From Tubulanus polymorphus (Eukaryota > Nemertea > Palaeonemertea > Tubulaniformes > Tubulanidae), in the NCBI RefSeq assembly GCF_964204645.1, contig NC_134036.1, positions 11,208,704 through 11,272,703 on the forward strand: DNA of 64,000 nt, in the 5' to 3' direction. The notes under the pieces were generated by a model. The model saw nothing but the letters and a program-made list of their open reading frames with translations, ran no database searches and was not told where the DNA came from. The translations under genes were made by a program, and so were the position numbers. The number at the start of each line of letters is the position of its first letter. Positions within the stretch are counted from its first letter, which is position 1. This document shows, piece after piece, positions 1-11,546 of the stretch.

Positions 1-1529
1 TATTTTCATTTGATTGATCCTCCTCTATTGACACCTGAAATGCAAGCCCAGGATGTTGTATTGTAGTGATATGTTTTGGTCTGGATTCTAAATTTATAAT
101 ATTTTTTTTTCTAACTGATAAGTCACAATTTATTATACCTCCATTTCTCTGACTGGTGATTTCAAATCTCTTTCAGGTGTGCCTATGTCTGAAAAAATCC
201 AGTGACGGTTTCTTGTTTTGTTATTCGCGAGGAGCCCATCACACTTAGGGCAGTAACATGGCACTTGACGACCCATTTCCTGCAAGGTGAGCTAAATTTC
301 AATTCAACTGAAATACGATTTTTTATGATCATATACGTTTTTGATATTTTAGGTCAGTATCTTCGTTTTCCTTCATGCCTTGATAATTTATATTTTTCAT
401 TTAGATGTTGTTTTATTTGATAATGAATAGTGTAACAAATAAAGATGATTAAATAACGGAATTATGTTCAGTGTGTTTTGTCGGAAGCCTTTGTCCTGGG
501 TTTGACACTTGTTGACCCATTTCCTGCAAGTTTTTAAAATTAGCTCTTAGTTAACGTGTGGAAGATGTCTTACAGTCGATTTCTTAGTATTGTATCACAG
601 TGGCAGATGGCGAAGCTGTGCTCACAGAAACCGGCGACATAGACCACCATGATCGATATCTACAACTTAGCCCCGGGACCTTATTCGCTAACGTTACGCA
701 AGTTTGCGTGGATGAATCGTGTTGCGAGACCATTTGCGATGAAAATCAGTATGCATTGCGTGTGGTATTCACGATAATGATTCGCAATTTTTACGCAACG
801 GGAACCAGTCCAATAGTAAAACCTCATTGCAGATTGATATATTGCGTCAATATTTCACTTAAACGCCTCTATAGCTGGATTCTTCCTCCTCTTATTTGCG
901 TGGATTTTAGTATATACGGAGATTTTTGCAAATTTGGTGGTAATCGAGGATTTGCGATGAAAATAGCGTTGCGTGGCGTTCGTGAAAAACCCTAGTACCC
1001 GAACCCTAGGTAGCATCACATATTTTCATCCCTACTCATTTCGTTTCAGAAGATTATTGGCAATAAGGTTTTTACATTTAGTGCCCAGGGTTCACAACCC
1101 AAAAATGCCCACAGTCGAGACTAAAAATCAGGAAAAGACTTGAATAATTTTTACTTTGAAAATCTTTATTAAATCATCACACATAGAATTCCCATTATTA
1201 GGCTAGGCCTATGTCACTACTAAGGTTGCTCTTTGTACTGCCATACTATATAATTTTCTTAAGGTCCCAGTTGATTTATCTCATTTAATATGCTTCCAAA
1301 GCTCGTCGGGATTGAATTGTGGTGGCCAGGTCCTCTTACTGCGTGCGCATTTGGCAGATGTTGACCATGACAGGCTCCTGAAATCAAATCAAATTATAGA
1401 GCATTACCATACCTAATGAATCATGAGGCTCTCCTATGTAAAATTCCTCTTTCAAGCAGAATTTCACCAAAACACAAGTGTACAATGTCATCGTTGAATG
1501 TCATCGTTGAATGTCATCAATTTTTGAAT
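1..1529. other. intergenic, no supported gene
   Basis: Non-coding AT-rich DNA. The open frames here (for example 202-420 and 600-995) are short, have no recognisable domain and lack a convincing splice context, so I do not call them. A few short phrases such as tttgcgtggat recur around 700-970, suggesting a degraded repeat. Confidence 0.5.
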
Positions 1530-2255
1530 TCGATGTGGGGTAAACTCGGCCAGAATGAAAATAAAACGACGGCTAAATATATTTCGGACCCCGGGGAATT
1601 ATATAAAATGCTTTTAGATCAAACCTATAAGATAAGCGATTTGTTTTTGTGTAATGACGAGGTGCTAAGAGTGCATTACAAAAAACGCGAAGAATTTGTC
1701 GAATCGACAAACAAAACCAGCGTCGCTTTAGCAGCTTTCACGACGGCTCATGCGCGGCTTTTATTCTCTATGGTTATATAGAAATTAGGGGAACGAACCC
1801 TATACACGGATACCGACTCCATTATTTATAGCGTGAAACCTGGTGAATGGGATCCACCGACCGGGAATTTTTTGGGTGATATGACCGATGAATTGGTTGA
1901 TAAATACGGGGAGGGGTCGTTTATTTCAGAATTTGTTTCGGCTGGACCCAAAAATTATGCATATCGGGTATTTAGTCCTAGAGATAATACATTTTCGACT
2001 GAATGTAAAGTTAAAGGGATCAATTTGAATTTTCGAAACAAACAAATTGTAAACTTTGGTTTTGATATAATTGTCGAAGAATAGTACGACCATCTTTACA
2101 TATTAAACCCCGACAAAATTAATAGAAAGATCAAGGTTTGCTCTATATACAATAGAGACGAACGTAAAATATATCGCGCCGTTTATACAAAACGAGCTTT
2201 CGACCCCGCAGATCGGTATAACACGCTTCCGTACGGATATTTATGTAGCAAATAA
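1530..2255 (+). pseudogene. fossil C-terminal part of a Polinton-type family B DNA polymerase
   Basis: One reading frame, broken by in-frame TAG codons at 1779-1781 and 2082-2084, matches the palm/thumb end of a protein-primed family B polymerase. A motif-B-like stretch containing NSMWGKLGQ lies at about 1531-1560 and the catalytic motif C, YTDTDS, at about 1800-1817. The frame ends naturally at TAA 2253-2255. No capsid, integrase or TIR lies nearby, so this is an isolated decayed remnant. It is unrelated in detail to the intact polymerase at 24380-28411, whose motif C neighbourhood differs, so it represents a second Polinton lineage. The family call is firm because of motif C; the 5' limit is uncertain. 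Confidence 0.8.
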
Positions 2256-2452
2256 CGCCTTATATATGATTATTTATTTATTTATTTATTCTATTTATTG
2301 CGCATTTCATTTTAATAACTTATTTATTCTATTTATTCTTAATAAAATGTTTTTATTTGTTTTACATTATTTTTTTTTTAATTTGTGGTTTCTTTGTCTC
2401 GAAACTCGGGATTTCAGGGTAAAGCACCATCTAGGATCTACTCCCCCCTCCT

Positions 2453-2594
<142 letters not shown>

Positions 2595-2599
2595 ATCTC

Positions 2600-2930
2600 A
2601 GGGAAAAAAGCGCCATCTAGGATTTTCCCCCTCTCTCTCCTTTCACACACACGCATAGGATGTCGTACTCAATAAATAAATTTGGATTTAATCATTCCAA
2701 TAAATAAAATTGGATTTAACACCGCCAATAATTTATTTTGGTTTCAACACTACCAATATTTTAATTTGGATTTAACGGAAAAATTTGAATTTTACGGCCA
2801 AAAAAATTTTGAATTTGAATTTTACCGCCAAAAATTTGAATTTTCCCACCATTTAAACCGTCACTTCCGGTCGCCACCTTGGATGACATCACTTCCGGTA
2901 TGACGTCACTTCCGGTGTGACGTCATCCCC
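2600..2930. repeat. short degenerate AT-rich and cacttccggt repeats
   Basis: Copies of a phrase like aaataaattggatttaac recur from about 2670 to 2780. Variants of gtcacttccggt with tgacgtca follow at about 2860-2925. These look like simple-repeat decay with no coding content. From 2931 to 3550 I see nothing recognisable. Confidence 0.5.
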
Positions 2931-3554
2931 CTCCCCTCCTCCCTCAATCCACTGTGGCCCCATAGTGACAGATCCTAAATGCTTCCCTCCAATAATTAGT
3001 ATGTTGTAAATAGTGTATGTATATATTGTTAATTACTTTGTTATATTTTATCAAAACAAGTTCAAACTTTCTGTTGATTTTTAATATTGTATACTTTGTA
3101 TAAGTCTCCCTCCGTGTACCATAGAAATGGTTGGAGTGTAAATAAAATCCTAATCATAATCTTTATCATCTACTGCAGCAATAGAGGATCCACCAGGTGG
3201 CACTAGTGTGCAGTAAGAACCCATGAACTACTGTGACAAAATTTGATTCCACTAGTGGCGAGTGAGGATTGTAAAGAGAGAATCAGTCTTACATTCGTTC
3301 GTGAATCATAAAAACCCAAAATACATGATCAATATACTGAAAATATTTAATTCTTCGTCGACGTCAAGTAAAATAGAATTCAGTCAAAAATAATCGATAA
3401 CTGCTTCCGTAATTATATTTATGACGTCACTATTAACTATGTTAAACACATTAGAAATAAGTTATTCGAATGTATATATCGATTTGATGATGTCATAAGG
3501 GGATTCACGCAGGAGGTGACAGTGTCTAAAGTGTTATTCGATTTTGCTCCGCGT

Positions 3555-4497
3555 TTGACGTCATTTATAAAACAGCGACTGCACAAGAATATATTAGCGT
3601 TAACCATATGATTTGCCTGATATAAAATGGTACCAATTCAATTACCAATAATCATGAACGATCCATAAGTTAAATTCTCGCAATGATTCAAGTAGCATAA
3701 GTAAGTTTCCGAGCCGTGTTCATATTCTAATACAATCGTAAGAGCCGCCAGAAATGAGAGAACTAAAAATGCCGGTGATGTTGAAATAACTAAAACTGTT
3801 ATTCGCTTAGCTGTAGCTTGTCTTTTTGTAACATCAGTGACTTGTTGAGTTGCGTCCATGTTTGCAGATCTTTCACGCCAACTATGATGACACCATTCCC
3901 TACAGCAACAACAAGAAATGGTAAAAACAATGATAGAATGTTGTTTAGATTTGAATAAATCGCTGAACCGGTTAGGTTTACTATCATACAAGTTGTCCAT
4001 CGACCATAGCTTCATGAAAAGCTGCTCCAATAATATTGATGATGGCCAAAACAGCGCTTACAATCGCTACAGCTTCCTTAGCCCTAGCGACAGTGCACAG
4101 AGTGGCAGATTAGAGAGGTTTAGGGACAGCTACAGCGCGATCAACCGTCATCAGAACCAGGATCCAGATCGAAATCTGTTTCGGGCAATTCGCGTGGAAA
4201 ATTTTTTACAATACACATGAATCTGCTGAATTGGACGAAGGATAAACCCATCAGATAGGGAACCTCGGTACCCAATATCGCGTACAAATCAGCCATTCCT
4301 AAATACATCATGTAAAAATGGCCGCAACTCGTCGACGATTTCTTGTAAGTTCCCAAAACGATAATTATCAAACCGATAAAACTCATTACAGGAAACACGT
4401 ATGCCGACGTCCTGTTCAGGTTGAAAGTTATCGGAACCACCCATCCATAGATCCTAGTCCAACACATATCTTCAAATGATATATTTGTGAAAACCAT
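3555..4497 (-). pseudogene. decayed rhodopsin-class GPCR, inverted paralogue of the 5490-6470 gene
   Basis: Reading leftward from about 4497, the frame encodes TM1 to TM2 clearly related to the intact receptor to the right: both share the Asn-Leu-Asn-(K/R) lead-in, VLGTY after TM1 and EVPYLM after TM2. The frame then shifts near 4200. The TM3 segment with ILVLMTVDRA continues in another frame and meets a stop (CTC TAA). TM6-TM7 resume in 4030-3638, where an in-frame TAA interrupts TM7, whose remnant runs on to about 3555. Multiple frameshifts and stops make this a pseudogene. It lies head-to-head with its functional sister, indicating an inverted local duplication. Confidence 0.85.
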
Positions 4498-5489
4498 CTT
4501 GTTTTACCAACGTAGAAAATATTTAATGAAAACTTGAATTCATAAAACAATAGGAAGTCCCTAATGATAAACATGTAGATCTTGTTCTATTGTACTAAAG
4601 AATAAACGGCTTACAGGTATAGCAGGGCGTGGTGAAGATCATCAAAGAATTGGACATCACTAAAACTTCTTTCTAAACCTTTCATATCCTTTTGATTTCT
4701 CTAACATATGTAAAGAAAGATACTAAAATGAATGGTAACCATAAACACGGAACTGGTAATCTGGATATCGATAGATCAATCAGATCCAGAATTTCATCAC
4801 TATTTCCGCTGACTGTGTTCAGCTCGTGTCCATTTCCTGGCTGATTTTGGAAAAAGGACTTCAACCTAGAAGGTAAAGTATTTCCGAATTAATCACATGT
4901 AATTCGAGTTAAGAATTGTTATTTGATGTGCTCAATATTTGCGAGAAAATTAGAAGATCGGTTATTGCTTGTGCCTTGTGCTGGGTCGAATGCGAACCAC
5001 TGGGTGAACGCCTGCATATTTCTGTTCAGCGCAAATTTTCGAAATGAAGTCAAAACTAGTCGAAAAACTACGAAAATGGGATAAAATAAAAAGCAAGGTG
5101 GCAAAAATTATATCTAAATTTTCTGTAGTTGCTTTCTCAAGCGTTCTGTTATCCATTTACATTTAATGGGAATCACTCTGAAATTCGAGCATAATTTTCA
5201 AAGCGTGCTATGAATGCTAAGAACCAATAAACGGCTATCTTTTATGATCGCATGTCAAGCCCCCATGGTGATTGGTTAATGTTGTTGATAAAGTACCACA
5301 CATTCATCGGTCGATGGCTGATCGATACCGTCACTTGAAAAACCTGTTTTCGTTGTTGCCGATGCGTTTGGAAAATACAGTAGAAACTTACGTAGGTAAA
5401 TATGGCTTGATTTCAGGGGAATTTTGATGGGCATTACTGCGGTGAATTTGTTTATTATACTTTGAAAACATGCTTTCAGAGAATTCAGA
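4498..5489. other. shared upstream region of the divergent GPCR pair
   Basis: This region separates the two divergent receptor copies. No ORF here looks coding. Promoter elements for the intact receptor presumably lie within it, but I cannot point to a specific motif. Confidence 0.4.
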
Positions 5490-6470
5490 ATGGCTGCAGG
5501 AAATGACTCATCTAAAGGCTGTTGGCTTGATAAGTATGACTGGACAACTCCTATCACAGTGAACTTAAATAAGGTATCTGCCTATGTATTTCCGATTATG
5601 AGTTCTGTTGGTTTGGTGATCACCGTTTTGGGAACTTACAGAAAAGCATCTCACAGTTCGTGTCATTTGTACATGCTCGCTTTAGCATTAGCAGACGTGT
5701 ATGCGATAATAGCGATCGAAGTGCCCTATCTGATGGATACGTTTTATGTTCAGTTTAGCAGGGTTATGTGTATCGTGAAAGCTTTCCATTTCGATGGCCC
5801 AAAACAGATTGCTATCTGGATCCTGGTTCTGATGACGGTTGATCGCGCTGTAGCTGTTTCCAAACCTCTCCGAGCTGCCACCATGTGCACTGTAGGTAGA
5901 TCTAAGAAAGCTGTAGCGATTTTATGCGCCGTATTGTTTCTGAATCAAGCAGTATGGGGTGCATTACACGAAGGTCGTAGCAACCAGAAGTGGACAAATT
6001 GTTTGATTGTGAATACATACCTCTATAGCATCCATTATCATCTGAATAATGTTATGGCATTGTATTTACCTATCCTTGTGATTGCTGTGGCGAATACATT
6101 AATAATTAGTGGGGTGAGAAGTTCTGCTAATATGGATACTCAGCAAACTATCGACAAGAAAAAGGGTACTGCTAAGAAGATAACAATTTTAGTGATTTCA
6201 ACATCAATTTCGTTTTTAATCTTGTCATTTTTTATGGCCCTTACCAACATTTTACTGTTAGAATACGGAACTGCGGTAAATACGTTTCAGCATTACTATT
6301 TCAATTGCGAGCATGAAGTTTATGGTACATTTCTACTGATTGGTAACTCTATGGGGACCATATTCCTAAATGCTAATCATGTTACCAATGCTTACATATT
6401 CATTTGCAGTAAAAATTTCCGGATAGAAGTAAAACTTGGAGCTGCAGCAATGTGTAAACGGTTATTATAA
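5490..6470 (+). CDS. rhodopsin-class (neuropeptide-receptor-like) G protein-coupled receptor
   Basis: An intronless 326-residue open frame with seven hydrophobic segments at roughly 30-50, 60-82, 104-122, 138-158, 188-210, 226-252 and 276-298. The end of TM3 carries DRA in place of DRY. A Cys before TM3 (in RVMCIVK) and one in the second extracellular loop (TNCLIV) can form the usual disulphide. The TM7 end, NAYIF followed by CSKNFR, stands in for NPxxY plus helix 8. The N terminus is short and has no signal peptide. The overall style is that of invertebrate FMRFamide-receptor-like expansions, but the ligand cannot be inferred. The start was chosen as the first ATG, and its following residues align with the inverted paralogue at 4497. 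It acts at the plasma membrane. Confidence 0.85.
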   Translation: MAAGNDSSKGCWLDKYDWTTPITVNLNKVSAYVFPIMSSVGLVITVLGTYRKASHSSCHLYMLALALADVYAIIAIEVPYLMDTFYVQFSRVMCIVKAFHFDGPKQIAIWILVLMTVDRAVAVSKPLRAATMCTVGRSKKAVAILCAVLFLNQAVWGALHEGRSNQKWTNCLIVNTYLYSIHYHLNNVMALYLPILVIAVANTLIISGVRSSANMDTQQTIDKKKGTAKKITILVISTSISFLILSFFMALTNILLLEYGTAVNTFQHYYFNCEHEVYGTFLLIGNSMGTIFLNANHVTNAYIFICSKNFRIEVKLGAAAMCKRLL

Positions 6471-6674
6471 ATCACATTGGAAAACAATTTATTTTCATTA
6501 TATCTGGTGCTTTATTGATATGATACAAACTGTTTCAGACACAACTGTTTCATTCACGTTGGGTACGATGAATCTCGTCTCCGAGTCTTGCGTAGTAAGA
6601 TACTTTCTTCATTTTATTTAGTTTACCCAACGGCCACAAGTTTGTGGGTTCGGGCATGCTGGTTCCAAGGTTCC

Positions 6675-6835
6675 CGGAGGGGATCCTCCGTTTCCTCCTC
6701 CATTGCCTCCTCCCTTTCCCCCTCCATTGCACCCTCCGTTTCCTCCGCCATTTCCCCCTCCATTGCCTCCTCCATTTCTTCCTCCATTCCCTCCTCCATT
6801 TCCCCCTCCTTTGCCTCCTGCATTTCCATTTTTTT
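6675..6835. repeat. CCTCCATT-type simple repeat
   Basis: An imperfect array of pyrimidine-rich units around cctccattt(c/g)cc. It is open in several frames on both strands, producing spurious Pro/Ser-rich or Glu-rich ORFs. It lies about 200 bp after the GPCR stop codon. Confidence 0.85.
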
Positions 6836-6839
6836 GGAT

Positions 6840-9693
6840 GAACTTATTTCAATTTAATGGACATTTTAGAGAATTTTACACGGACATATACGTACAAGAC
6901 AAGCATAGGTTTTCTACATCTCGGCATTACAGAGAGGGATATTCATATTTTCATATACACCATCATCAGAGAGGGAGTCAAGAGAATGACACTATTATTC
7001 AGACACTTACCTTGATAAAGGAGTTTCTTGTTGTTTGTAATGAAATGTTTCAATTCAATACGGTTTCACTGGTGCATATATACACTTAACACTCGTCTGA
7101 CTTATCAACGATTCGAATTAATGGTTCCATGAATTACTATCATCTTTAAATCTTATGAATATGTTTGCAGCATAATTCTCACTCGTATTTGGCCACATTT
7201 TACAGTATTTCGGATGTTCCTGGGTGGGATTCACTTTCTTATTTTAAGTAGCCATAAATAATCAGATAATAATGTTTCACAATGATCTGCACGTGTTTAA
7301 ACCTGGTGATAGCTCCATCTCATCAGTGGTCAATATTGCAGAATCACGTTCCTTCGATAAACTCTGGTGGTCGGGATTTTTTATCTAGCTTCATGCAATT
7401 CGTTCATATATTATGGTTGGTATAAAACGAAATGAAAATATTCGTGTTTTATTATCTACACATCATTTCATTGATTTAATGTTTTTCAAATGAATTTATA
7501 TCGTAACTTGAGAAGGGCCTATCACATTTTGGGCCAAGTTTGTTGGCCCACATTGCAAGCACTGTTAAAACTCTGCTAGATCCTGAGAAAGAACGAAGCC
7601 TCGCTCTTTTGAACAATAAGTATTCAGCAACCATCCACAAAGTAAAAACGTTATTGTAGAATTATTCATTTTTATTCTATCAGGAATATTTTATATTTCA
7701 CACAACAGCGATTGTTACAGTTCGGAATTCAACTGCGTGTTGAAAACCGATCACGATATTTACGAATAATACGTTTAAAATAAGAGTTTCATAGAACCAC
7801 GCCCAATATTCGGTTCATTATTTAGCCCGTAAACTTTAGAGCATTTCGAGGTGTTGAGAAATAATCAAAACGAAATCCATGTATGAAATCAATGGGGGAG
7901 TGCGTATTCACACAGGGATGAAGTTGGTCGAGTCAATCTTTATGTATTTCATCATGGACTAACCCTTCGCACTTCCCTAATCTTTGTCTCGAGCTCAAAT
8001 ATGAACCGATTGAAGTATGATTTGAAGCGATGGTCCGCCTTTAAACTGCTTCGGCTATTTAGCATACGCGTGATAGGGCAATTAATCCTCGGTCGTGTCG
8101 ACAGCGATTATGCACACATTGTTATTCCTCAGAACCTATGTATCGGTTTGCTGTCACCGATACAATTCAACGGTCAAGGTCATTAATAGTTAGCAATAGC
8201 TCTACAGTCAAAATTAAATTCAAGATATAGTAAGAATGATCGTGGATCTTGAAATGTCGTCATTTGAAATGCGCTTCGGGGCGTCGCTTTCGAATCCGTC
8301 TGAAAGCGATGGTTCCGATAACGAAAGAGCTAATTAAAGAATCATCGATTTAATCTTGAAATATACGGTAAAATAACATATTTTTCGCTTGGACACGAAG
8401 GTACAGAGCCGCGGTGTTTAGCGACCTTGAACCTGAAATCGCGCACTTGCATCAGCGGCACTCATGCGTATGACGTCATAATACTCTAGAAAACAACAAC
8501 GTTTGAACTCGCGGCTAGCGCGTGAATTTGTTTAAAAATCTATTTCGCGATGATTTTCAAATGACCGTCATCATTTATTAAAATGGTTTGCAAAATAAGA
8601 GATAGTAGTTTAAGTAACAATTGAATTAGATGCTTAACAAAATATATAATTATAAACTTGATTGGTTGCGTCAATCATTCCCTTGTTTTTTATCAAAATG
8701 GCTGAATGCGTTGTGCGTGTTCGTCTTCTTTGCGCATAAAATGGAGTAAATCGCGTCATAAATGGCATTTTATATGTCGAAGAGTACAAAACCCATCTTC
8801 AGACAGCATATTCTGTTCTAACCTTTGGAAACTAGTACCTAAATGGGTTCGATTTGCAAGCTATTATGCCTAAATCAGCCGACAGTGGAACCAATTCAAT
8901 TCAAGATTTATTAGTCTGACTTGCCGTCGTCAGTCAGAGAGGAGAAAAATATTAAGGTAAGTCTTAAAAGGTACGCCATATTGTTAAACGAACATCCAAT
9001 TAATCTATCTTCGCGAAAGCGACGATAGTTGGCAAGTAATAGGCTAAAGAACCCATGATTTGATTTGATTTGGTGATCAGCAGCGAGCGGTAGGCCTACC
9101 GACCATCATGATCAGATTGCATGTCCCTACCTAACCACACATCTTGTCTTTTCCTTAGATTAGTAAAGCTGTCAGGGAATGAACCTTGGGCTATTCTAGC
9201 AGCGGTGGTCACATGATAAGCTTCATATAGGCCTAGGCCTGTAGGCTGCCGGGACATAAAGCTGATGCATTGGGCACTGAAGCAGTTTCATTGGTTCAAC
9301 CATCCTTGGAGTGGACTTGAATTTTTCAACAACGCTGAAGGGTCTTCCTGAACAGCTCACTATTTGGCTAATCTATAGACGGGAATCCAATTTATTAGGC
9401 CTATCTAGTCTTGACTCAATATGTTCAGAACTTATGTTTCGTATTAGAAATTTTCATGAAGTGTTGAGACATTATAAATCCAAGTCCTATCCTATGCAGT
9501 ATCACCAGAACAAATACGTAAATCAATGAAGAGAACATTTTATATTCATGGATTTTAAACTTTATTTCATTCGTCTAAGTTTGAAAACTAAATGATCTTG
9601 TCTCATTTTCATTTAGGCCTACAGTGAATAAATGATGGACCACAGGAATTTCGATGCACTGTCGACTAGAGGAACCCAGTAAGTAAATTTACA
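6840..9693. other. intergenic, no supported gene
   Basis: About 2.9 kb of AT-rich DNA. Short open frames (8001-8186, 9311-9529) show no domain and no splice support. Nothing recognisable was seen. Confidence 0.5.
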
Positions 9694-9831
9694 TATACAG
9701 TCAAACTCGTTTTTAATTCGTCATCACTATAAATGATTCCAATTTCATATCTAATTTAGAAGCAGTTCCTGGAAGTCTGATATCACAATCGGTACCCCGA
9801 CTCTGGCGATTTAAGCGAGTTTGACTATATA
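9694..9831. repeat. MITE, TACAGTCAAACTCG family, copy 1
   Basis: The left end TACAGTCAAACTCG and right end CGAGTTTGACTATA form imperfect terminal inverted repeats about 14 bp long, flanked by TA. The size (~138 bp) and TA flanks fit a Tc1/mariner-type MITE. A second copy lies at 36146-36295. Confidence 0.75.
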
Positions 9832-9954
9832 GGCCTAACTGGACTGAATGTAGAGTGAATGTCATTGCCACAGACAGATAGTTTACACATATACAGTAGA
9901 TTCCTCCTTATTTAATACAGCTAGTATTGGTGAATTTGAAAAATCATTCGGAAA

Positions 9955-10824
9955 AATCTTCTCTATTTCCCGATCGTAAACTTGGTGAAATATAAAAGGT
10001 CAAAATACTACCGAGTTCCCTGATTGTCAACTCGATGAAATTTAAAAAGTCAAAACACTACCGAGTTCCCTGATTGTCAACTCGGTGAAATATTTACAGT
10101 AATCGAAATGCTACCGAGTTAACTGATTCTCATCTTAGTGAAATATTCACAACAGTCTCAACGCTACTGAGTTCCCTGACTGTCAACTCGGTGAAATAAT
10201 TACAGCAATCAAAATGCTAGCGAGTTCCCGGAGACCAGTTACATAGTCATGGCTTAGACTTAAGACCAGTCTAAGACCAACTTAGTTCTATAGCCAATCT
10301 AACAACTTAAGACCAGTCTTAAGATTTAAGACCACTTTTTGACTTAAGTCACGACTGTGCAACTGACCCCTGATTGTCAACTCGGTGAAATATTTACAGC
10401 AGTCTCAACGCTACCGAGTTCCCTGATTATCAACTCGGTGAAATATTTACAGCACTCTCAACACGTTACCGATTTCCCTGATTCTCAAACTCGGTGAAAT
10501 ATTTACAAGTCTCAACACTACCGACTTCATTGATCCTCAACTCAGTGAAATATTAACAGTTTTCTATTGACATGCTACTGAGTTCCCTGGCTGTCAAATC
10601 AGTGAAATATTTACAACAGTCTCAACACTACGAGTATATTGATTCTCAACTCAGTGAAATATTGACAGTTTTCTATTGACATGCTACCGAGTTCCCTGGC
10701 TGTCAAATCAGTGAAATATTTACAACAAGTCTCAACCCTCCCGAGTATATTGATTCTCAACTCAGTGAAATATTGACAGTTCAAATGACACCGAGTTCCC
10801 TGGCTGTCAAATCAATGAAATATT
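9955..10824. repeat. ~60-bp minisatellite, left part
   Basis: About 13 imperfect units of roughly 60 bp, each with ctaccgagttccctgattg, then aactcggtgaaatattta. The CCGAGTT and AACTCGG words form a short dyad in each unit. The same array resumes at 28768, so the Polinton inserted inside it. A secondary insertion of about 150 bp at 10222-10372 has imperfect ends around gaccagttacatagtcatg and gactgtgcaactgac and looks like a MITE. Confidence 0.9.
10819..10824. repeat. target-site duplication (left) of the Polinton
   Basis: AATATT directly abuts the left TIR tip and is repeated directly after the right tip at 28762-28767. Six base pairs is the standard Polinton target-site duplication length. 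Confidence 0.92.
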
Positions 10825-11131
10825 AGTAATAGGGATAATGGGCTTTCAAGCCAAAGGTCGAACGGTCGAGCTCGTAAAAAATGAAAAACATAAAAATAAT
10901 AACAATTTCTACTTGAATTACTCGCGAAACTCAAAAATAATAACAATTTCTACTTGAATTAGGAGTGAAACTCATAAAATGAAAAATAAATTCGAGCGTG
11001 TGAGAATTTATTTTTCATTTTTATGAGTTTCGCGAGTAATTCAAGTAGAAATTGTTATTATTTTTATGTTTTTCATTTTTACTCACCCGCCCGTTCAACC
11101 TTTAGCTTGAAAGCCCATTATCCCTATTACT
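10825..11131. repeat. terminal palindrome of the left TIR (foldback hairpin)
   Basis: The two arms pair over about 130 bp. The outer arm runs inward from AGTAATAGGG; the inner arm ends in CCCTATTACT at 11131. The arms differ at several places (outer: ggtcgagctcg; inner: cgggtgagt complement), so outer and inner can be told apart. The asymmetric centre around ttcgagcgtgtgagaa lies near 10991-11006. Confidence 0.9.
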
Positions 11132-11329
11132 CTTAAAATATTCATATATATATATGAATAACATTTAAATCATTGAACTTCTAAAATCAATTTTAATAAA
11201 AAATATAGTATTAAAATGGAAGCAAATAAGTACTACTGCCCAACATGTAATATCAATATAGATAAATCCCAAAAAGCAAGACACAATAAAACTATAACAC
11301 ATTTAGAGAATAAATTGAAACTAGAATAT
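10825..11329. repeat. left terminal inverted repeat of the Polinton
   Basis: This matches the right TIR in inverted orientation and ends within codon 38 of the polymerase reading frame. It is 505 bp because it carries a 41-bp extra segment (10921-10961); without it the length is 464 bp, equal to the right copy. The outer 307 bp (10825-11131) form an imperfect palindrome that begins with AGTAATAGGGATAATGGG and ends with its complement. The inner part includes the polymerase start region. Confidence 0.93.
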
Positions 11330-11467
11330 TTACAGTTATATTCAGAACAGTTAACAAAGGGAAAGAAATTTATTGAATTATGGAATAATGATCCAAATAA
11401 TGAACAATACGTTGAGGAATTTATTATCAAGGAATCGAAAGAACTTATCAAAAGCAGCGAGGAATGA
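11216..11467 (+). pseudogene. chimeric remnant: polymerase N-terminus fused to an HNH-gene tail
   Basis: The first 38 codons are identical to the start of pPolB because that start lies inside the TIR; they include a C2H2-like finger with YYCPTC and a downstream HNKTITH. After the TIR boundary (11329) the frame continues with about 45 residues containing FIELWN. The same DNA word pattern recurs after the HNH gene at 12113-12195 in a shifted frame. It is therefore a TIR-borne polymerase fragment joined to a copy of the HNH gene's 3' end, and probably not a functional protein. It starts with the usual attaaaATGG context, so it may still be transcribed. Confidence 0.8.
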
Positions 11468-11546
11468 AAAAGGATGACGTTGGTCGAAGAAATGGAAGAG
11501 GATTCTAAAATTATTAACCAATTTAGTAAAAAAATACGTATAATAA

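Noticed and set aside
600-995. 131-codon ORF near the left edge
   Set aside because: There is no domain, it has unusual Cys/Ile-rich composition without a signal peptide and it overlaps a degenerate local repeat.
6588-7089. Pro-, Ser- or Glu-rich ORFs over 6675-6835
   Set aside because: They are open only because the CCTCCATT repeat lacks stops in all frames.
10825-10850. The TIR tip contains TAGGGATAA, the first nine bases of the I-SceI homing site, near an HNH gene
   Set aside because: The match stops after nine bases (TGGG instead of CAGGG follows), I-SceI is a LAGLIDADG enzyme rather than HNH, and the word is needed for the terminal repeat; most likely coincidence.
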